Source of the DNA: Haloplanus sp. CK5-1
Lineage (GTDB): Archaea; Halobacteriota; Halobacteria; Halobacteriales; Haloferacaceae
DNA: 64,000 nucleotides
Reading direction: 5' to 3'
Assembly: GCF_037201915.1 (NCBI RefSeq)
Contig: NZ_CP147505.1
Location: 682,001-746,000, forward strand
Shown here in pieces: positions 17,513 to 26,264 of this stretch. Position 1 is the first letter of the stretch. Each line of letters begins with the position of its first letter. Below the pieces are notes generated by a model that ran no database searches, was not told the origin of the DNA, and saw only the letters and a list, made by a program, of their open reading frames with translations. A program made the translations under genes and the position numbers.

Positions 17513-19150
17513 ATGCCGTTTCGGACCCGCCGGACCGTCTACTATCTCGCCTTGGTCGCCGCGGCGACCGGCCTGTTCACCGTCACCTACAACGTCGGGA
17601 TGGCGACGTGGGAAGGGCGGCCACAGCCGCTGTATCGCTCGCTCGAGGTCGTGATCCAGAGCTTCACGACCACCGGGTACGGCGAGGACGCACCGTGGCG
17701 GACGCCACAGATGAACCTGCTGGCGATCACGATGCAGCTCGTCGGTATCGGGCTCATCCTCACTGCCGTGGACGTGTTCGCCGTGCCGTGGCTCCGGGAG
17801 GCGCTCGCGCCGACCGCTCCCGAAGCGATTCCGGACCTCGACGACCACGTCGTTATCTGTAAACACACCTCACGAACCGACGCCTTCGTCACGGAACTGG
17901 AGGCCAGAGAGCGGGCGTACGTCCTCGTCGAGCCCGACGAGGCGACGGCGAGCGACCTCCACGAGTCGGGCTACCGGGTCGTCCACGGTGACCCCGAGTC
18001 GACGGCGTCGCTCGCGAACGCGGGGATCGACTCGGCTATCGCCGTCGTCGCCGACGCGGCCGACGACACGAACGCGAGCATCGCGCTGTCGATCCGGGAC
18101 CGTCGCCCGGACGTCCCCGTGATCACGCTCGTCGAGGACGCGGAGCTCGCCCGCTACCACCGCGCGGCCGGCGTCGACGAGGTGCTCTCGCCGCGGCAGT
18201 TGCTCGGGTCGAGCCTCGCGAGGCGCGTCCCGACCGTCGTCGCGGGAGACGCCGAAACCGTCGCGCTGGGCGAGGAGTTCGAACTCGTCGAACTCACGGT
18301 CGCACCCGAGAGCGACCTGTGCGGGCGGACGTTCGCCGACGCGGGGCTCCGCGAACGGTTCGGCGTGAACGTGATCGGGACGTGGGTCGACGGCGACTTC
18401 CGGACGCCAGTCGACCCGTACGAACGGCTCGCGGGGGGGATGCGGCTCCTGGCGGTCGGCGAGGCCGAGGCCGTCGACCGCCTGCGACGGGCGACGGGCG
18501 CGACGGTCCACGAGTTCGCCGCCTCGGGACGCATCGTCCTCGCGGGCCACGGCGACTCGGGGGCGGCGGCCCACGAGGCGCTGGTGCGATCCGGCGCGCG
18601 GCCGACCGTCATCGACGCCGAGGACGGTGACGACATCGACGTCGTGGGGGACACGCGCGACCCGGCCGTGCTCCGGGAGGCGGGGATCGAGAACAGTTCG
18701 GCACTGATCCTGACCGTCGGCGACGACACGACGGCGATCCTCACGACGCTCATCGCCCGCGAACTGAACCCGGAGCTCCACATCTTCGTCCGGGCGAACG
18801 AGGAGGCGAACGTCGAGAAGTTGTATCGGGCCGGCGGGGAGTACGTCCAGTCGCTGGCGACGGTCAGCGGTCGGATGCTGGCCTCGACGGTGTTCGAGGA
18901 CGAGGAGGTGCTCGCGTACGACCAGCGCGTCAACGTCGTCCGCTTCCCGGCGGGGGAGCTGGCGGGCCACACGGTCGCCGAACGAGCGGTTCGGGCGGAG
19001 ACCGGCTGTACCGTCGTCGCGGTCGAACGCGACGGGGAAACGATCACGGGGTTCGACCCCGAGACGTTCACGATCGAATCCGGAGACGGGGTCGTCGTCG
19101 TCGGCACCGACGAGGCCACCACGCGCTTCGAACGCGCGTTCGGTCCGTGA
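17513..19150 (+). CDS. Two-pore-helix K+ channel with two RCK (TrkA) modules
   Basis: A 545-residue membrane protein. The N-terminus has two membrane helices (about 8-28 and 70-90) around a pore loop with the selectivity filter TTTGYGEDAP, diagnostic of K+ channels. Two tandem TrkA-N/TrkA-C (RCK) units follow, at about 115-330 (DHVVICKHTSRTDAFV) and 340-545 (GRIVLAGHGDSGAAAHE), ending in TrkA-C domains such as TIESGDGVVVVGTDEA. RCK rings gate such channels in response to Ca2+ or nucleotides. The Rossmann GxGxxG is altered in both units. The role is K+ homeostasis in a salt-in strategist. Confidence 0.9.
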   Translation: MPFRTRRTVYYLALVAAATGLFTVTYNVGMATWEGRPQPLYRSLEVVIQSFTTTGYGEDAPWRTPQMNLLAITMQLVGIGLILTAVDVFAVPWLREALAPTAPEAIPDLDDHVVICKHTSRTDAFVTELEARERAYVLVEPDEATASDLHESGYRVVHGDPESTASLANAGIDSAIAVVADAADDTNASIALSIRDRRPDVPVITLVEDAELARYHRAAGVDEVLSPRQLLGSSLARRVPTVVAGDAETVALGEEFELVELTVAPESDLCGRTFADAGLRERFGVNVIGTWVDGDFRTPVDPYERLAGGMRLLAVGEAEAVDRLRRATGATVHEFAASGRIVLAGHGDSGAAAHEALVRSGARPTVIDAEDGDDIDVVGDTRDPAVLREAGIENSSALILTVGDDTTAILTTLIARELNPELHIFVRANEEANVEKLYRAGGEYVQSLATVSGRMLASTVFEDEEVLAYDQRVNVVRFPAGELAGHTVAERAVRAETGCTVVAVERDGETITGFDPETFTIESGDGVVVVGTDEATTRFERAFGP

Positions 19151-19171
19151 GCGATCGAGTCCGACCGCGGG

Positions 19172-19720
19172 TTAGACGTCGGGCGTCCGCTCGCCCGCCG
19201 GAACCGTCGTCTCCAGCCAGTTCTCCTCGGGCGGGAGCGGACAGGAGAAGGCGTCGCTGAACGCACAGAACGGCGTGTACGCGAGGTTGAAGTCGATGGG
19301 AACCTCGTCGCCATCGGAGAGGTCGCCGTCGGGGGCGAGCTCCATGTACCGGCCGCCGTGGTACGTCGCCTGCCCGGTCGTCTTGTCGCGGAAGGGGACG
19401 AACAGCTCCCCGTCCCCACCGTCCTGGCGGTAGCCGTGGAGGGTGTGGCTCTCGCCGTCGAGGTCGAAGTCGAGGGAGACGACACGCAGGTACCGGACCG
19501 TCCGGCCGTCGCTCGTCTCCATCTCGATGGGTTCGGGGTCGTCGTGGGCGGTGACGGTCGCCGTGACCCGGTAGTCGGCGTCGGGAGCGAAGTAGTCGAG
19601 GCCGTCGAAGCCCTCGCGCTTCTCGGGCGGGATCGGTGAACTCCGCTCCTCGGCGAAGACGCGGTCCTTCTCCGCCCGGTTCGCGCGCAGGCGGTCGGCG
19701 TAGTCGTCCGTGTCGGTCAT
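19172..19720 (-). CDS. DUF1684 family protein
   Basis: A 182-residue soluble protein starting MTDTDDYADRLRANRAEKDRVFAEERSSPIP. It contains the family segments FDGLDYFAPDADYRV, LFVPFRDKTTGQATYHGGRYMEL, and DFNLAYTPFCAFSDAFSCPLPPEEN, which are classic DUF1684. The family is widespread in bacteria and haloarchaea; the biochemical role is not established. The longer frame upstream (to 20077) is not credible because it would cover the convergent small gene at 19808. Confidence 0.9.
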   Translation of the reverse strand: MTDTDDYADRLRANRAEKDRVFAEERSSPIPPEKREGFDGLDYFAPDADYRVTATVTAHDDPEPIEMETSDGRTVRYLRVVSLDFDLDGESHTLHGYRQDGGDGELFVPFRDKTTGQATYHGGRYMELAPDGDLSDGDEVPIDFNLAYTPFCAFSDAFSCPLPPEENWLETTVPAGERTPDV

Positions 19721-19807
19721 ACGTCCACTACCGGCGCGACGGGTTTCAGTCCGACGACTACCGTTTCCACCCCGGGTTTCTTGTTGCGCTCCGCCGAACG
19801 GTGAGCC

Positions 19808-19996
19808 ATGCCGAACGCACGATTCGAACTGTTCGTCGACGCGGCCGACGAGTGGCGGTGGCGGCTCGTCGCCTCGAACGGCAACATCATCGCCGACAGC
19901 GGCGAGGGGTACAGCTCGAAACAGGGGGCGAAACGCGGCATCGAGAGCGTCAAGCGGGTCGCCGCGGACGCGGCGGTCAGCGAACTGGAGGAGTGA
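19808..19996 (+). CDS. HVO_2922/YegP-like small protein (DUF1508)
   Basis: A 62-residue protein, ARFELFVDAADEWRWRLVASNGNIIADSGEGYSSKQGAKRGIESVK, matching the YegP/DUF1508 fold: one beta-beta-beta-alpha unit with the signature FYxDxxxxWRWRLxAxNGxIIAxSxEGYxxK. Haloferax HVO_2922 is a structurally known member. Function unknown. Single gene with its own ATG at 19808, divergent from DUF1684. Confidence 0.9.
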   Translation: MPNARFELFVDAADEWRWRLVASNGNIIADSGEGYSSKQGAKRGIESVKRVAADAAVSELEE

Positions 19997-20045
19997 GGCG
20001 CGCTGCCCGGCGGCCGACGCGGTCAAGCGCGGCCACGGCGAGCAC

Positions 20046-20633
20046 CTACCCGGGTAACACGTCGCCGAGGGAGGCACCGACGGCCATCACCGTCGACGTG
20101 ACGAGACACTGTCCGGCGGCGATCAGGGGGGTCCCCCAGTCGACCCGCCCCCAGGCGGTCATCAGTCCGAAGCCCATGGCGGTCGCGAGCAGGGGGATGG
20201 TCACCAGACGGACCGAGACGACGCCGAACAGCATGTCCTCCCGAATCCGCTCGAACTCCACGGCGTGGAGGATGCCGTAGACGAGCGTCGCGCCGAAGGC
20301 GAGTGTCACCCCAAGCAAGAGCGGATGGGTGGCGATGTGTGCGCCGACTTCGAGCGTTCCCTCCTCGACGACCATGGGGATGCCGAAGACGAAACTCCCC
20401 ACGAGCGCCTCGCCGACGTCGCGGCTGTCGAACGTGTCCCGCAGGTGACCGACCAGTCGGCCGGACCGCGACCGGCGGAGCGTCTGCATGGTTTCCATGA
20501 CTTGCTTTCGTTCGTCCGGCGAGTCGACCAACTCCGCCAACTCCTCGAGTTCTTCGAACACGTCGTCGATGTCGGGTGGGTCGTCGGCCGTGGTGGGACT
20601 GCCTGCCGGTCGGTCGCCGTCCGTCCGCTTCAT
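20046..20633 (-). CDS. DUF2391 family membrane protein
   Basis: A 195-residue protein with an acidic N-terminal region, a coiled helix (DIDDVFEELEELAELVDSPDERKQVMETMQTL) and about five hydrophobic segments, the first being GEALVGSFVFGIPMVVEEGTLEVG, then LLLGVTLAFGATLVYGILHAVEFERI. These match DUF2391, an integral membrane family of haloarchaea and some bacteria with no assigned function. An alternative GTG nine codons upstream (20660) is possible. Confidence 0.82.
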   Translation of the reverse strand: MKRTDGDRPAGSPTTADDPPDIDDVFEELEELAELVDSPDERKQVMETMQTLRRSRSGRLVGHLRDTFDSRDVGEALVGSFVFGIPMVVEEGTLEVGAHIATHPLLLGVTLAFGATLVYGILHAVEFERIREDMLFGVVSVRLVTIPLLATAMGFGLMTAWGRVDWGTPLIAAGQCLVTSTVMAVGASLGDVLPG

Positions 20634-20735
20634 GTCGGACTCCTTCTCCGGCACCGACAAAAAACCGTCCCGGAGCGCGGTCCAAACGGGAGGCTGCGGC
20701 CAAGTCCCGGTGTCTGACTATCGGCGTGTGACTTT

Positions 20736-21317
20736 ATGTCCGATCCGAGTGAACAGCCGAATATCACAGCCACCGAAATCAACATCCGAAGCACCATCGG
20801 CGGGATCACGGCCGAGGGGAGGATCCACACGCTGAGCGTCTGGTTCATCCTCGCGCTCAGGCTCATGATGGGCATCGCCTTCTTCCAGAGTGGAATCGAG
20901 AAGGTACTTTCGGGGAGTTTCGACGCGGCGGGGTACCTGCAGAACGCGCCGCCGTCGAACGGCAGTCCGGCCGCGGATCTGTTCGTCACTATGGGACAGA
21001 CACCGTGGTTCGTCGAGTTCGTCAACGTGGCCGTCCCGTGGGGTGAGGTGCTGATCGGTCTGGGCCTGATAGTCGGGCTTCTGACACGCCTCGCCGCCTT
21101 CTGGGGGGCGTTCCTGATGTTGCTGTTCTATCTCGGCAACTGGGAGATCGCCCACGGCTACATCAACGGTGACTTCGCGTACATGCTCGTCTTCCTCTCC
21201 GTCGCCGCGTTCGGCGCGGGGCGAATCCTCGGGCTGGACGCGTACGTCGAGGGGTACGACGTCGGGGGCCGGCCGCTGATCGAGCGTTACCCCTGGCTTC
21301 GGTACCTGCTCGGGTGA
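20736..21317 (+). CDS. DoxX family membrane protein
   Basis: A 193-residue four-helix membrane protein. The DoxX core is visible as ALRLMMGIAFFQSGIEKV at residues about 40-57, followed by a loop, VPWGEVLIGLGLIVGLLTRLAAFWGAFLMLLFYLGNWE and a last helix. DoxX proteins include the small subunit of thiosulfate:quinone oxidoreductase and many uncharacterised relatives; the function here is not determined. The ATG at 20736 lies about 100 bases from the divergent DUF2391 gene. Confidence 0.88.
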   Translation: MSDPSEQPNITATEINIRSTIGGITAEGRIHTLSVWFILALRLMMGIAFFQSGIEKVLSGSFDAAGYLQNAPPSNGSPAADLFVTMGQTPWFVEFVNVAVPWGEVLIGLGLIVGLLTRLAAFWGAFLMLLFYLGNWEIAHGYINGDFAYMLVFLSVAAFGAGRILGLDAYVEGYDVGGRPLIERYPWLRYLLG

Positions 21318-21326
21318 GGGCGGCGA

Positions 21327-22217
21327 TCAGTCGGCCCGAACGGAGAGGACGACGCTCCGGGCGTTGTCCCGGACGGTCCGGTTCGTCGACCCGGCGATGA
21401 ACTGCCGGAGGCGTCCCTTGGTCGGCGCGCCGACGACCGCGAGCCCGTAGTACGCCGACTGGGTGATGATGGCTTCGGCGGCGCTCTCGGCCTCGACGAT
21501 CCGCGTCGACGTCGCGTCCGGGCGGGCGATCCGGCGGGCCGCCGCCTCGACGTGTGCCTCCGCTCGGCTACGCCGCTCGGACGACGCGTCCTCGTCGACG
21601 ACGTGAAACACGTCGACCCACGCATCGGCGTCGGCGGCGATGTGTCCCGCCACGTCCGCCGCCAGACCGGAGTGGGGTCCCCCGGCGACGGCGAGGAGGA
21701 TCGAGGGAACCCGTTCGTAGCCACACTCCCCGCTCACGGTGACGACGTCACAGCCAGCGTGGAGCGCCAGCCGTTCGGCGAGTCCCCGGCGGAGCAGTCC
21801 CGACCCGGTCCGACCGGGCAGGACGAGGGTGTCGACGTCGTGTCGATCGATCGATCGCAACAGCCCGTTCGCGAGGCGGTGTGTGTACCGGAGCCCCGTG
21901 TCGGCGTGCGACGCCGAGGGCGTGTCGTCCTCGACCGCCCGGTCCAACAGGTCGGGTTCGTCGCCGACGGTTAGGTCTGCGCCGTGGACCGTCGTCGATC
22001 GGTCGGCCGCCGTAGTCGGATCGGTGACGTGGAGAACCGACTCCGACGCGCGCGCCAGCGACGCCGCGACACGGACCTGGTCGGACGCCGCGGGCACCCC
22101 GGACGACAGCAGGGGAACGAGGATGCGATCGCCGTCGACGCGGCCAGCGACCCGGGGTGTGTTCCCGGGCGAGCCGCCGGCTTCGACCAGCATCGCTGAC
22201 GCGGATGCGAGACGCAT
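21327..22217 (-). CDS. Tandem universal stress protein (two UspA domains)
   Basis: A 296-residue protein built from two UspA-like halves: about 30-150 (DRILVPLLSSGVPAASDQVRVAASLA, VDTLVLPGRTGSGLLRRGLAERL) and 160-296 (ERVPSILLAVAGGPHSGLAADVAGHIA ending GAPTKGRLRQFIAGSTNRTV). The G-x2-G-x9-G(S/T) nucleotide loop is partly kept in the second half. Tandem Usp proteins are common in halophiles and are linked to stress or transport regulation. It converges on DoxX with a 9-base gap. Confidence 0.85.
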   Translation of the reverse strand: MRLASASAMLVEAGGSPGNTPRVAGRVDGDRILVPLLSSGVPAASDQVRVAASLARASESVLHVTDPTTAADRSTTVHGADLTVGDEPDLLDRAVEDDTPSASHADTGLRYTHRLANGLLRSIDRHDVDTLVLPGRTGSGLLRRGLAERLALHAGCDVVTVSGECGYERVPSILLAVAGGPHSGLAADVAGHIAADADAWVDVFHVVDEDASSERRSRAEAHVEAAARRIARPDATSTRIVEAESAAEAIITQSAYYGLAVVGAPTKGRLRQFIAGSTNRTVRDNARSVVLSVRAD

Positions 22218-22329
22218 GTCGGCCGACTACGACGCCCGACGGAAAAGGTGGTTCGATAGTTCAATACCGGTTCGTTCGGAGCGACGAGGTCTCTGCGGGG
22301 CGGAGCGGTCGTCGGCGGCGCGTTCCGGC

Positions 22330-24240
22330 TCAGTCGTCGAGGGCGTTGGTTCCCACCGGACGCTCGTCGGCTTGGGCGTGCCAGAGGTCGGCGTAGTCGC
22401 CGCCGCCGGCGAGCAACTCGTCGTGGCTCCCTTGCTCGACGACCCTCCCGTCGTCCATCACGACGATCCGGTCGGCGTCCTTGATCGTCGAGAGACGGTG
22501 GGCGATGACGAACGCGGTGCGGTCCGCGACGAGTCGTTCGATGCTCTCCTGGATGCGCTCCTCGGTCTCCGTGTCGACGTCGCTGGTCGCCTCGTCGAAG
22601 ATGATGATCTCGGGGTCGTTCAGGAGCGCGCGCGCGATGGCGATCCGCTGGCGCTGGCCGCCCGAGAGCTTGATGCCGCGCTCCCCGATCCGCGTGTCGT
22701 AGCCGTCCGGGAGGTCGGCGACGAACTCGTGGGCTTCGGCGGCTACCGTGGCCGCACGGACCCGCTCGCGTGCGTCGGGATCACCCGATTCCTCGCCGTC
22801 CAACACCTCGCGGTCGCCGTAGGCGACGTTCTCGGCGACGGTCCCCGAGAAGAGGTACGGCTGCTGTTCGACGACCGCGACGGCGTCCCGGAGCGCTCGC
22901 AGGCGGTACTCCCGGACGTCGACGCCGTCGACCCGAACCGAGCCGGCGTCCACGTCGTAGAACCGGGGGAGAAGCTTCAGGAGCGTGGACTTGCCCGCAC
23001 CGGTCCGTCCGGCGAGGCCGACCGTCGCGCCGGCGGGGACGTCGAGGTCGACGCCCCGAACCACGGGTGGTTCGTCGCCGTAGGCGAAGGTGACGTCGTC
23101 GAACGTGACGGCCCCGTCGACGGCCTCGGGGTTGTAGGGGTCCTCCGGGTCGGTGATCGTCGGTTCGCGCCCCAGCAGGCCGAAGACGCGTTCGGCACTC
23201 GACTTGGCGAGTTGGTACTTGTTCGCCGACTTACCGACGCGGCGCATCGGCGAGTAGAGGCGGCGAAGGTAGAGGAAAAAGAGCGCGAACGTCCCGGTCT
23301 GGAGGGCGGCCTCGCCGTCGGCGCTGGTGATGAAGTCCATCCCCGCGACGTAGAGGATGCCGACGAAGACGACGCCGGTCAGCAGGCGGAGGCCGGCGAA
23401 GAAGGCCCGTCTGATTCGGAGGGCGGCCACCTTCTCGTCGTGGTAGCGCTGGCTCTGGTCGGTGACGCGCCGGCGCTCGAAGTCGTAGCGGTCGAACGCC
23501 TTGATCACCGGAGCGCCGCTGAGGTTGTTGTCGAGGCGCGTGTTGAGCCGCGAGACGGTCTGTCGGATCGACCGATACCGTGGCTCGATCCACGTCAGGA
23601 AGTAGCCGCTGGCGACGCCGATGATCGGGACCGGTGCGAGCGCGATCAGCGCCAGCGTCGGCGAGTGCCAGTACAGCACGGCCGCGATGCCGCCGACGGT
23701 CGCCACCACGCGGATCAGCTGTCGAAACTCCGTGTTCAGGAACGACTCCAGTCGGTTGATGTCGCTGTTGAGGATGGACATCATCCCGCCGGTCTGGTGG
23801 TCGGTGAAGAAGTCGAGCGAGAGGTGTTGGAGGTGGTCGTACGTGTCGTTTCGGAGGTCGCGCTGGATCTTCTGGGCGGTCGACTGGAGGAGATACCGCG
23901 AGGTAAAGCGGGTGACCGACCGGACGAGGTAGGCGATGGCGGCGATGACGACGAGTCGCTGGAGGAAGTCGATCTTCGCGGCCTCGCCGGTGATCCGTCC
24001 CGGCGGCAGGAGGCCGACCGTCGTCAGCAGGCCGGGTTCGCCACTGGAGAGGACGACCCGATCGATGGCGGCGGCGACGATGATCGGCGGGACGAGGCGG
24101 GCAAAGCGCGTCACGAACGCCGACAGGATGCCGACGAACAGGCGTGGCCAGTAGGCCGTTGCGTAGGCCAGCAGGTTCACCATCGGATGGCCGTCGACGT
24201 TCTCGCGGACGCCCTCGAACCCGCCGTGGTCGTCGGCCAT
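22330..24240 (-). CDS. ABC exporter, fused membrane and ATPase domains
   Basis: A 636-residue half-transporter of the ABCB/MsbA type. The N-terminal 350 residues have six membrane helices (ABC_membrane). The ATPase has Walker A GRTGAGKSTLLK, Q-loop VVEQQPYLFSG, signature LSGGQRQRIAIARALLND, Walker B IIIFDEATSDVD and the H-loop IAHRLST. It acts as a homodimer exporting lipids, drugs or peptides; the substrate is unknown. It starts at the ATG at 24238-24240, about 144 bases from the divergent phosphoesterase. Confidence 0.93.
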   Translation of the reverse strand: MADDHGGFEGVRENVDGHPMVNLLAYATAYWPRLFVGILSAFVTRFARLVPPIIVAAAIDRVVLSSGEPGLLTTVGLLPPGRITGEAAKIDFLQRLVVIAAIAYLVRSVTRFTSRYLLQSTAQKIQRDLRNDTYDHLQHLSLDFFTDHQTGGMMSILNSDINRLESFLNTEFRQLIRVVATVGGIAAVLYWHSPTLALIALAPVPIIGVASGYFLTWIEPRYRSIRQTVSRLNTRLDNNLSGAPVIKAFDRYDFERRRVTDQSQRYHDEKVAALRIRRAFFAGLRLLTGVVFVGILYVAGMDFITSADGEAALQTGTFALFFLYLRRLYSPMRRVGKSANKYQLAKSSAERVFGLLGREPTITDPEDPYNPEAVDGAVTFDDVTFAYGDEPPVVRGVDLDVPAGATVGLAGRTGAGKSTLLKLLPRFYDVDAGSVRVDGVDVREYRLRALRDAVAVVEQQPYLFSGTVAENVAYGDREVLDGEESGDPDARERVRAATVAAEAHEFVADLPDGYDTRIGERGIKLSGGQRQRIAIARALLNDPEIIIFDEATSDVDTETEERIQESIERLVADRTAFVIAHRLSTIKDADRIVVMDDGRVVEQGSHDELLAGGGDYADLWHAQADERPVGTNALDD

Positions 24241-24302
24241 ACCTCACCCGCAGGGACGCGGCGTGAAATATGCCGGGCTTTCGGGGAGACGGCAGATCTT
24301 CC

Positions 24303-24316
24303 AGGGGTTCGAACCC
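24303..24316. repeat. 14-bp palindrome resembling a tRNA T-arm
   Basis: GGGGTTCGAACCCC at about 24304-24317 is self-complementary, extended by CTTC on the left and GAAG on the right. It looks like a tRNA T-stem and loop, but no acceptor, D or anticodon arms can be drawn on either strand. It lies in the divergent gap between the ABC exporter and the phosphoesterase. It may be a tRNA relic or a regulator site. Confidence 0.4.
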
Positions 24317-24384
24317 CCGCGAAGCACCGGACGACGCGGACCCTCCACCCGAACGGTTAATCCACGGGGCGACCACGCGGACGT

Positions 24385-24960
24385 ATGGCCCGGTACGTCA
24401 TCTCCGATCACCACTTCGGCCACGACAACATCATCGGGTACTGTGATCGGCCGTTCGGCAGCGCCGGCGAGATGGACACGGCGCTCTTGGACCGCCACTA
24501 CGAGACGGTCGGGGCCGACGACCTGCTGATCCACCTCGGCGACGTGGCGATGGACATGCAGGACGGCCGGGAGACGATCGAGTACTTCGAGCGACTCGAC
24601 GGCGACGTCCTCGTCCGGGGCAACCACGACGTCGGCCTCGACGCTGCGGCGGCCCCGTTTCCCGTGCTCGACTCCTGTATCCTCTCACACGGCGACTACC
24701 AGTTCTACTGCACCCACCGCCCCGAAGACGTCCCCGAGACGTGGGACGGGTGGGTCCTCCACGGTCACATCCACAACAACGACACCGAGACGTACCCCTT
24801 CGTGGCGTACGACGAGCGCCGGGTGAACGTGAGCAGCGAACTGCTGGGGTTCCGGCCGCTCACGCTCGAGACGGTGACGAGCGTGCTGGACGCGTGTCCA
24901 CCGGGGAGTCGCCTCCGGGACGTCGAGGTGGCGCGGGAGCGACTCGCGACGGAGTCGTAG
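24385..24960 (+). CDS. Small metallophosphoesterase (YfcE/cyclic-phosphodiesterase-like)
   Basis: A 191-residue enzyme with SDHHFGHDNIIGYCDRPF, HLGDVAMD, LVRGNHDVG, THRPEDVPETWDGWVLHGHIHNND, the metal-binding series of short calcineurin-fold phosphoesterases. The layout is the haloarchaeal/phage-type family with a typical start MARYVISDHHFGH. A paralogue is at 41373-41927. Substrate unknown. Single gene with ATG at 24385; the stop is followed by short tandem repeats (tagcg and cccgt units, 24957-24998). Confidence 0.88.
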   Translation: MARYVISDHHFGHDNIIGYCDRPFGSAGEMDTALLDRHYETVGADDLLIHLGDVAMDMQDGRETIEYFERLDGDVLVRGNHDVGLDAAAAPFPVLDSCILSHGDYQFYCTHRPEDVPETWDGWVLHGHIHNNDTETYPFVAYDERRVNVSSELLGFRPLTLETVTSVLDACPPGSRLRDVEVARERLATES

Positions 24961-25012
24961 CGTAGCGTAGCGTCCCGTCCCCGTCCCCGTCCCACGGTCG
25001 ACGGTCCCCGCC

Positions 25013-25204
25013 TCAGGCCGTCGCGCGGAACTCGCCGTGTTTGACGCCGATGCCGAACGCGACCAGGCCGAAGACGAGCATCGAGGGCGCGACCATCATC
25101 ATGATCGTCCCGACGGCCATCACGCCGCTTGCGGCGAGGCCGCCGACGCCGACGGCGACGATCACGAGCAGTACTCCGAGAGCGACTGGCAGAGTGAACT
25201 CCAT
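25013..25204 (-). CDS. Small two-helix membrane protein (DUF7333-like)
   Basis: A 63-residue protein starting MEFTLPVALGVLLVIVAVGVGGLAA and followed by a second helix IMMMVAPSMLVFGLVAFGIGVKHGEFRA. The end VKHGEFRA and the MMMVAPSM segment match a small halophile-only membrane family (recalled as DUF7333). Function unknown. It lies between the phosphoesterase and the pilin-like operon on the minus strand, about 95 bases downstream of the operon's last stop. Confidence 0.65.
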   Translation of the reverse strand: MEFTLPVALGVLLVIVAVGVGGLAASGVMAVGTIMMMVAPSMLVFGLVAFGIGVKHGEFRATA

Positions 25205-25299
25205 ACGCCGGAGGAAGGGATCGGACCCTCATAAGCGGGTCGCCCCGAGCGGGTCGCGTCCCGACGGCGACGCGGCGTCGATGCTACGGCGCGGTCCAG

Positions 25300-25857
25300 T
25301 CACTCCGGCGTCGACCGCGCACTGACCCCGACCGTGCCCCGGACGCCCCGGATCACGAGCGTCGTCTCGGCGGTCCCGTCGGGGCCGCGGACGCGCACGT
25401 CGACGGCGACGGCGACGAGGGCGGTCGTGTCGGCCCGCGTCTGCGTGACGACGCCGTCGGTGACGACACAGTCGCCGAACTCGCGGGCCTCGCCGCGGGG
25501 ACACGCTCGCTCGGCCCACCGCGTCGCGGCGGTAGTGTTGCGGACGACGGCGACGGCGTGGCCGCGGTCCGTGCCGGACGACTCGATCCGTTCCCGTGCG
25601 GGGGCGAGGCGGTCGACGACCAGATCGGCGAGCAACGCGTGTCTGCCGCCGTCGGTCCGGTTGGAGAGCGCCGTCGTCGCGTCGCCGACCGACCGTTCGA
25701 GGGATCGCTCGGCGTCGGTGAGCGTCGTCCGCGCGTCGGGCGTGGAGGCCGCGTCGCCGGCGTAGCCGAGTTGGGCGTACGCCAGCAACATCGGCACCAG
25801 GGCGGTGACGACGACGGCGGCAGCCAGGAGAACGAGTTGTCCCCGTCGGCGCGTCAT
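25300..25857 (-). CDS. Pilin-operon membrane protein 5 (DUF7261-like)
   Basis: The last gene of the PilC operon, 185 residues from the ATG at 25855-25857, overlapping the upstream stop. It starts TRRRGQLVLLAAAVVVTALVPMLLAYAQLGY: a short basic N-terminus, RGQ, then one long hydrophobic helix, the class-III-signal-like layout of archaeal pilin-like proteins. The ectodomain has paired Cys (RACPRGEAREFGDCVV) that could form a disulfide outside. No adhesion motif is visible. Probably an export-system or pilus minor subunit. Confidence 0.7.
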   Translation of the reverse strand: MTRRRGQLVLLAAAVVVTALVPMLLAYAQLGYAGDAASTPDARTTLTDAERSLERSVGDATTALSNRTDGGRHALLADLVVDRLAPARERIESSGTDRGHAVAVVRNTTAATRWAERACPRGEAREFGDCVVTDGVVTQTRADTTALVAVAVDVRVRGPDGTAETTLVIRGVRGTVGVSARSTPE

Positions 25858-26264
25858 CCGTACCACACCCTGACGGTGACCGAACCGTGTCGCGTCGGAG
25901 CCGTCGCCGATCCGACGACTCGCCCGGGCGGCCGGGGGTGGCCGAATGCGCCGTGTGGCGTGACGACTCGGAAGGCGGTATCGGCCGGAAGCAGGCGCTC
26001 GATCCGGTCACGGGTCGGGCCGCGGACCTCCTCGAACGAGGACTGGGTTCGTGCGAGCGCCACCAGTCGCGCGCCATCACTCTCGGCCGCCGGCTCCGAA
26101 CCGAGAACGGTCACGGTGTCGTGTGCGAGGGCGTCGAGTCGTGGCTCCGCCGAGGGTGTCGGCGTCACACCGACGGTGAACCCCGCAGCCACGCCGACGA
26201 CGAGGAGGACCCCGACGGCCGCCTCGACGACCGACAGCGAGAGCTGTCCCCGACCCCTACGCAT
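25854..26264 (-). CDS. Pilin-operon membrane protein 4 (DUF7262-like)
   Basis: A 136-residue protein starting RRGRGQLSLSVVEAAVGVLLVVGVAAGFTVGV: basic N-terminus and a glycine-gln (RGQ) followed by a single hydrophobic helix with a glutamate near position 5 of the helix (VVEAAVG), typical of type IV pilins. The rest is a short extracellular domain. Its ATG overlaps the upstream gene by 8 bases and its stop overlaps the next ATG. Function inferred from the operon only. Confidence 0.7.
   Translation of the reverse strand: MRRGRGQLSLSVVEAAVGVLLVVGVAAGFTVGVTPTPSAEPRLDALAHDTVTVLGSEPAAESDGARLVALARTQSSFEEVRGPTRDRIERLLPADTAFRVVTPHGAFGHPRPPGRVVGSATAPTRHGSVTVRVWYG

Noticed and set aside
24280-24330. 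Possible tRNA gene around the GGGGTTCGAACCCC palindrome
   Set aside because: Neither strand gives a matching acceptor stem, D-arm or anticodon arm within 90 bases; only the T-arm-like part is present.
21739-24360. 873-codon plus-strand frame
   Set aside because: It is antisense to the tandem USP and the ABC exporter, both of which have complete motif sets.
24957-24998. Short tandem repeats after the phosphoesterase (tagcg and cccgt units)
   Set aside because: Three copies of a 5-mer and three of a 7-mer; likely slippage in GC-rich DNA, with no feature linked to it.
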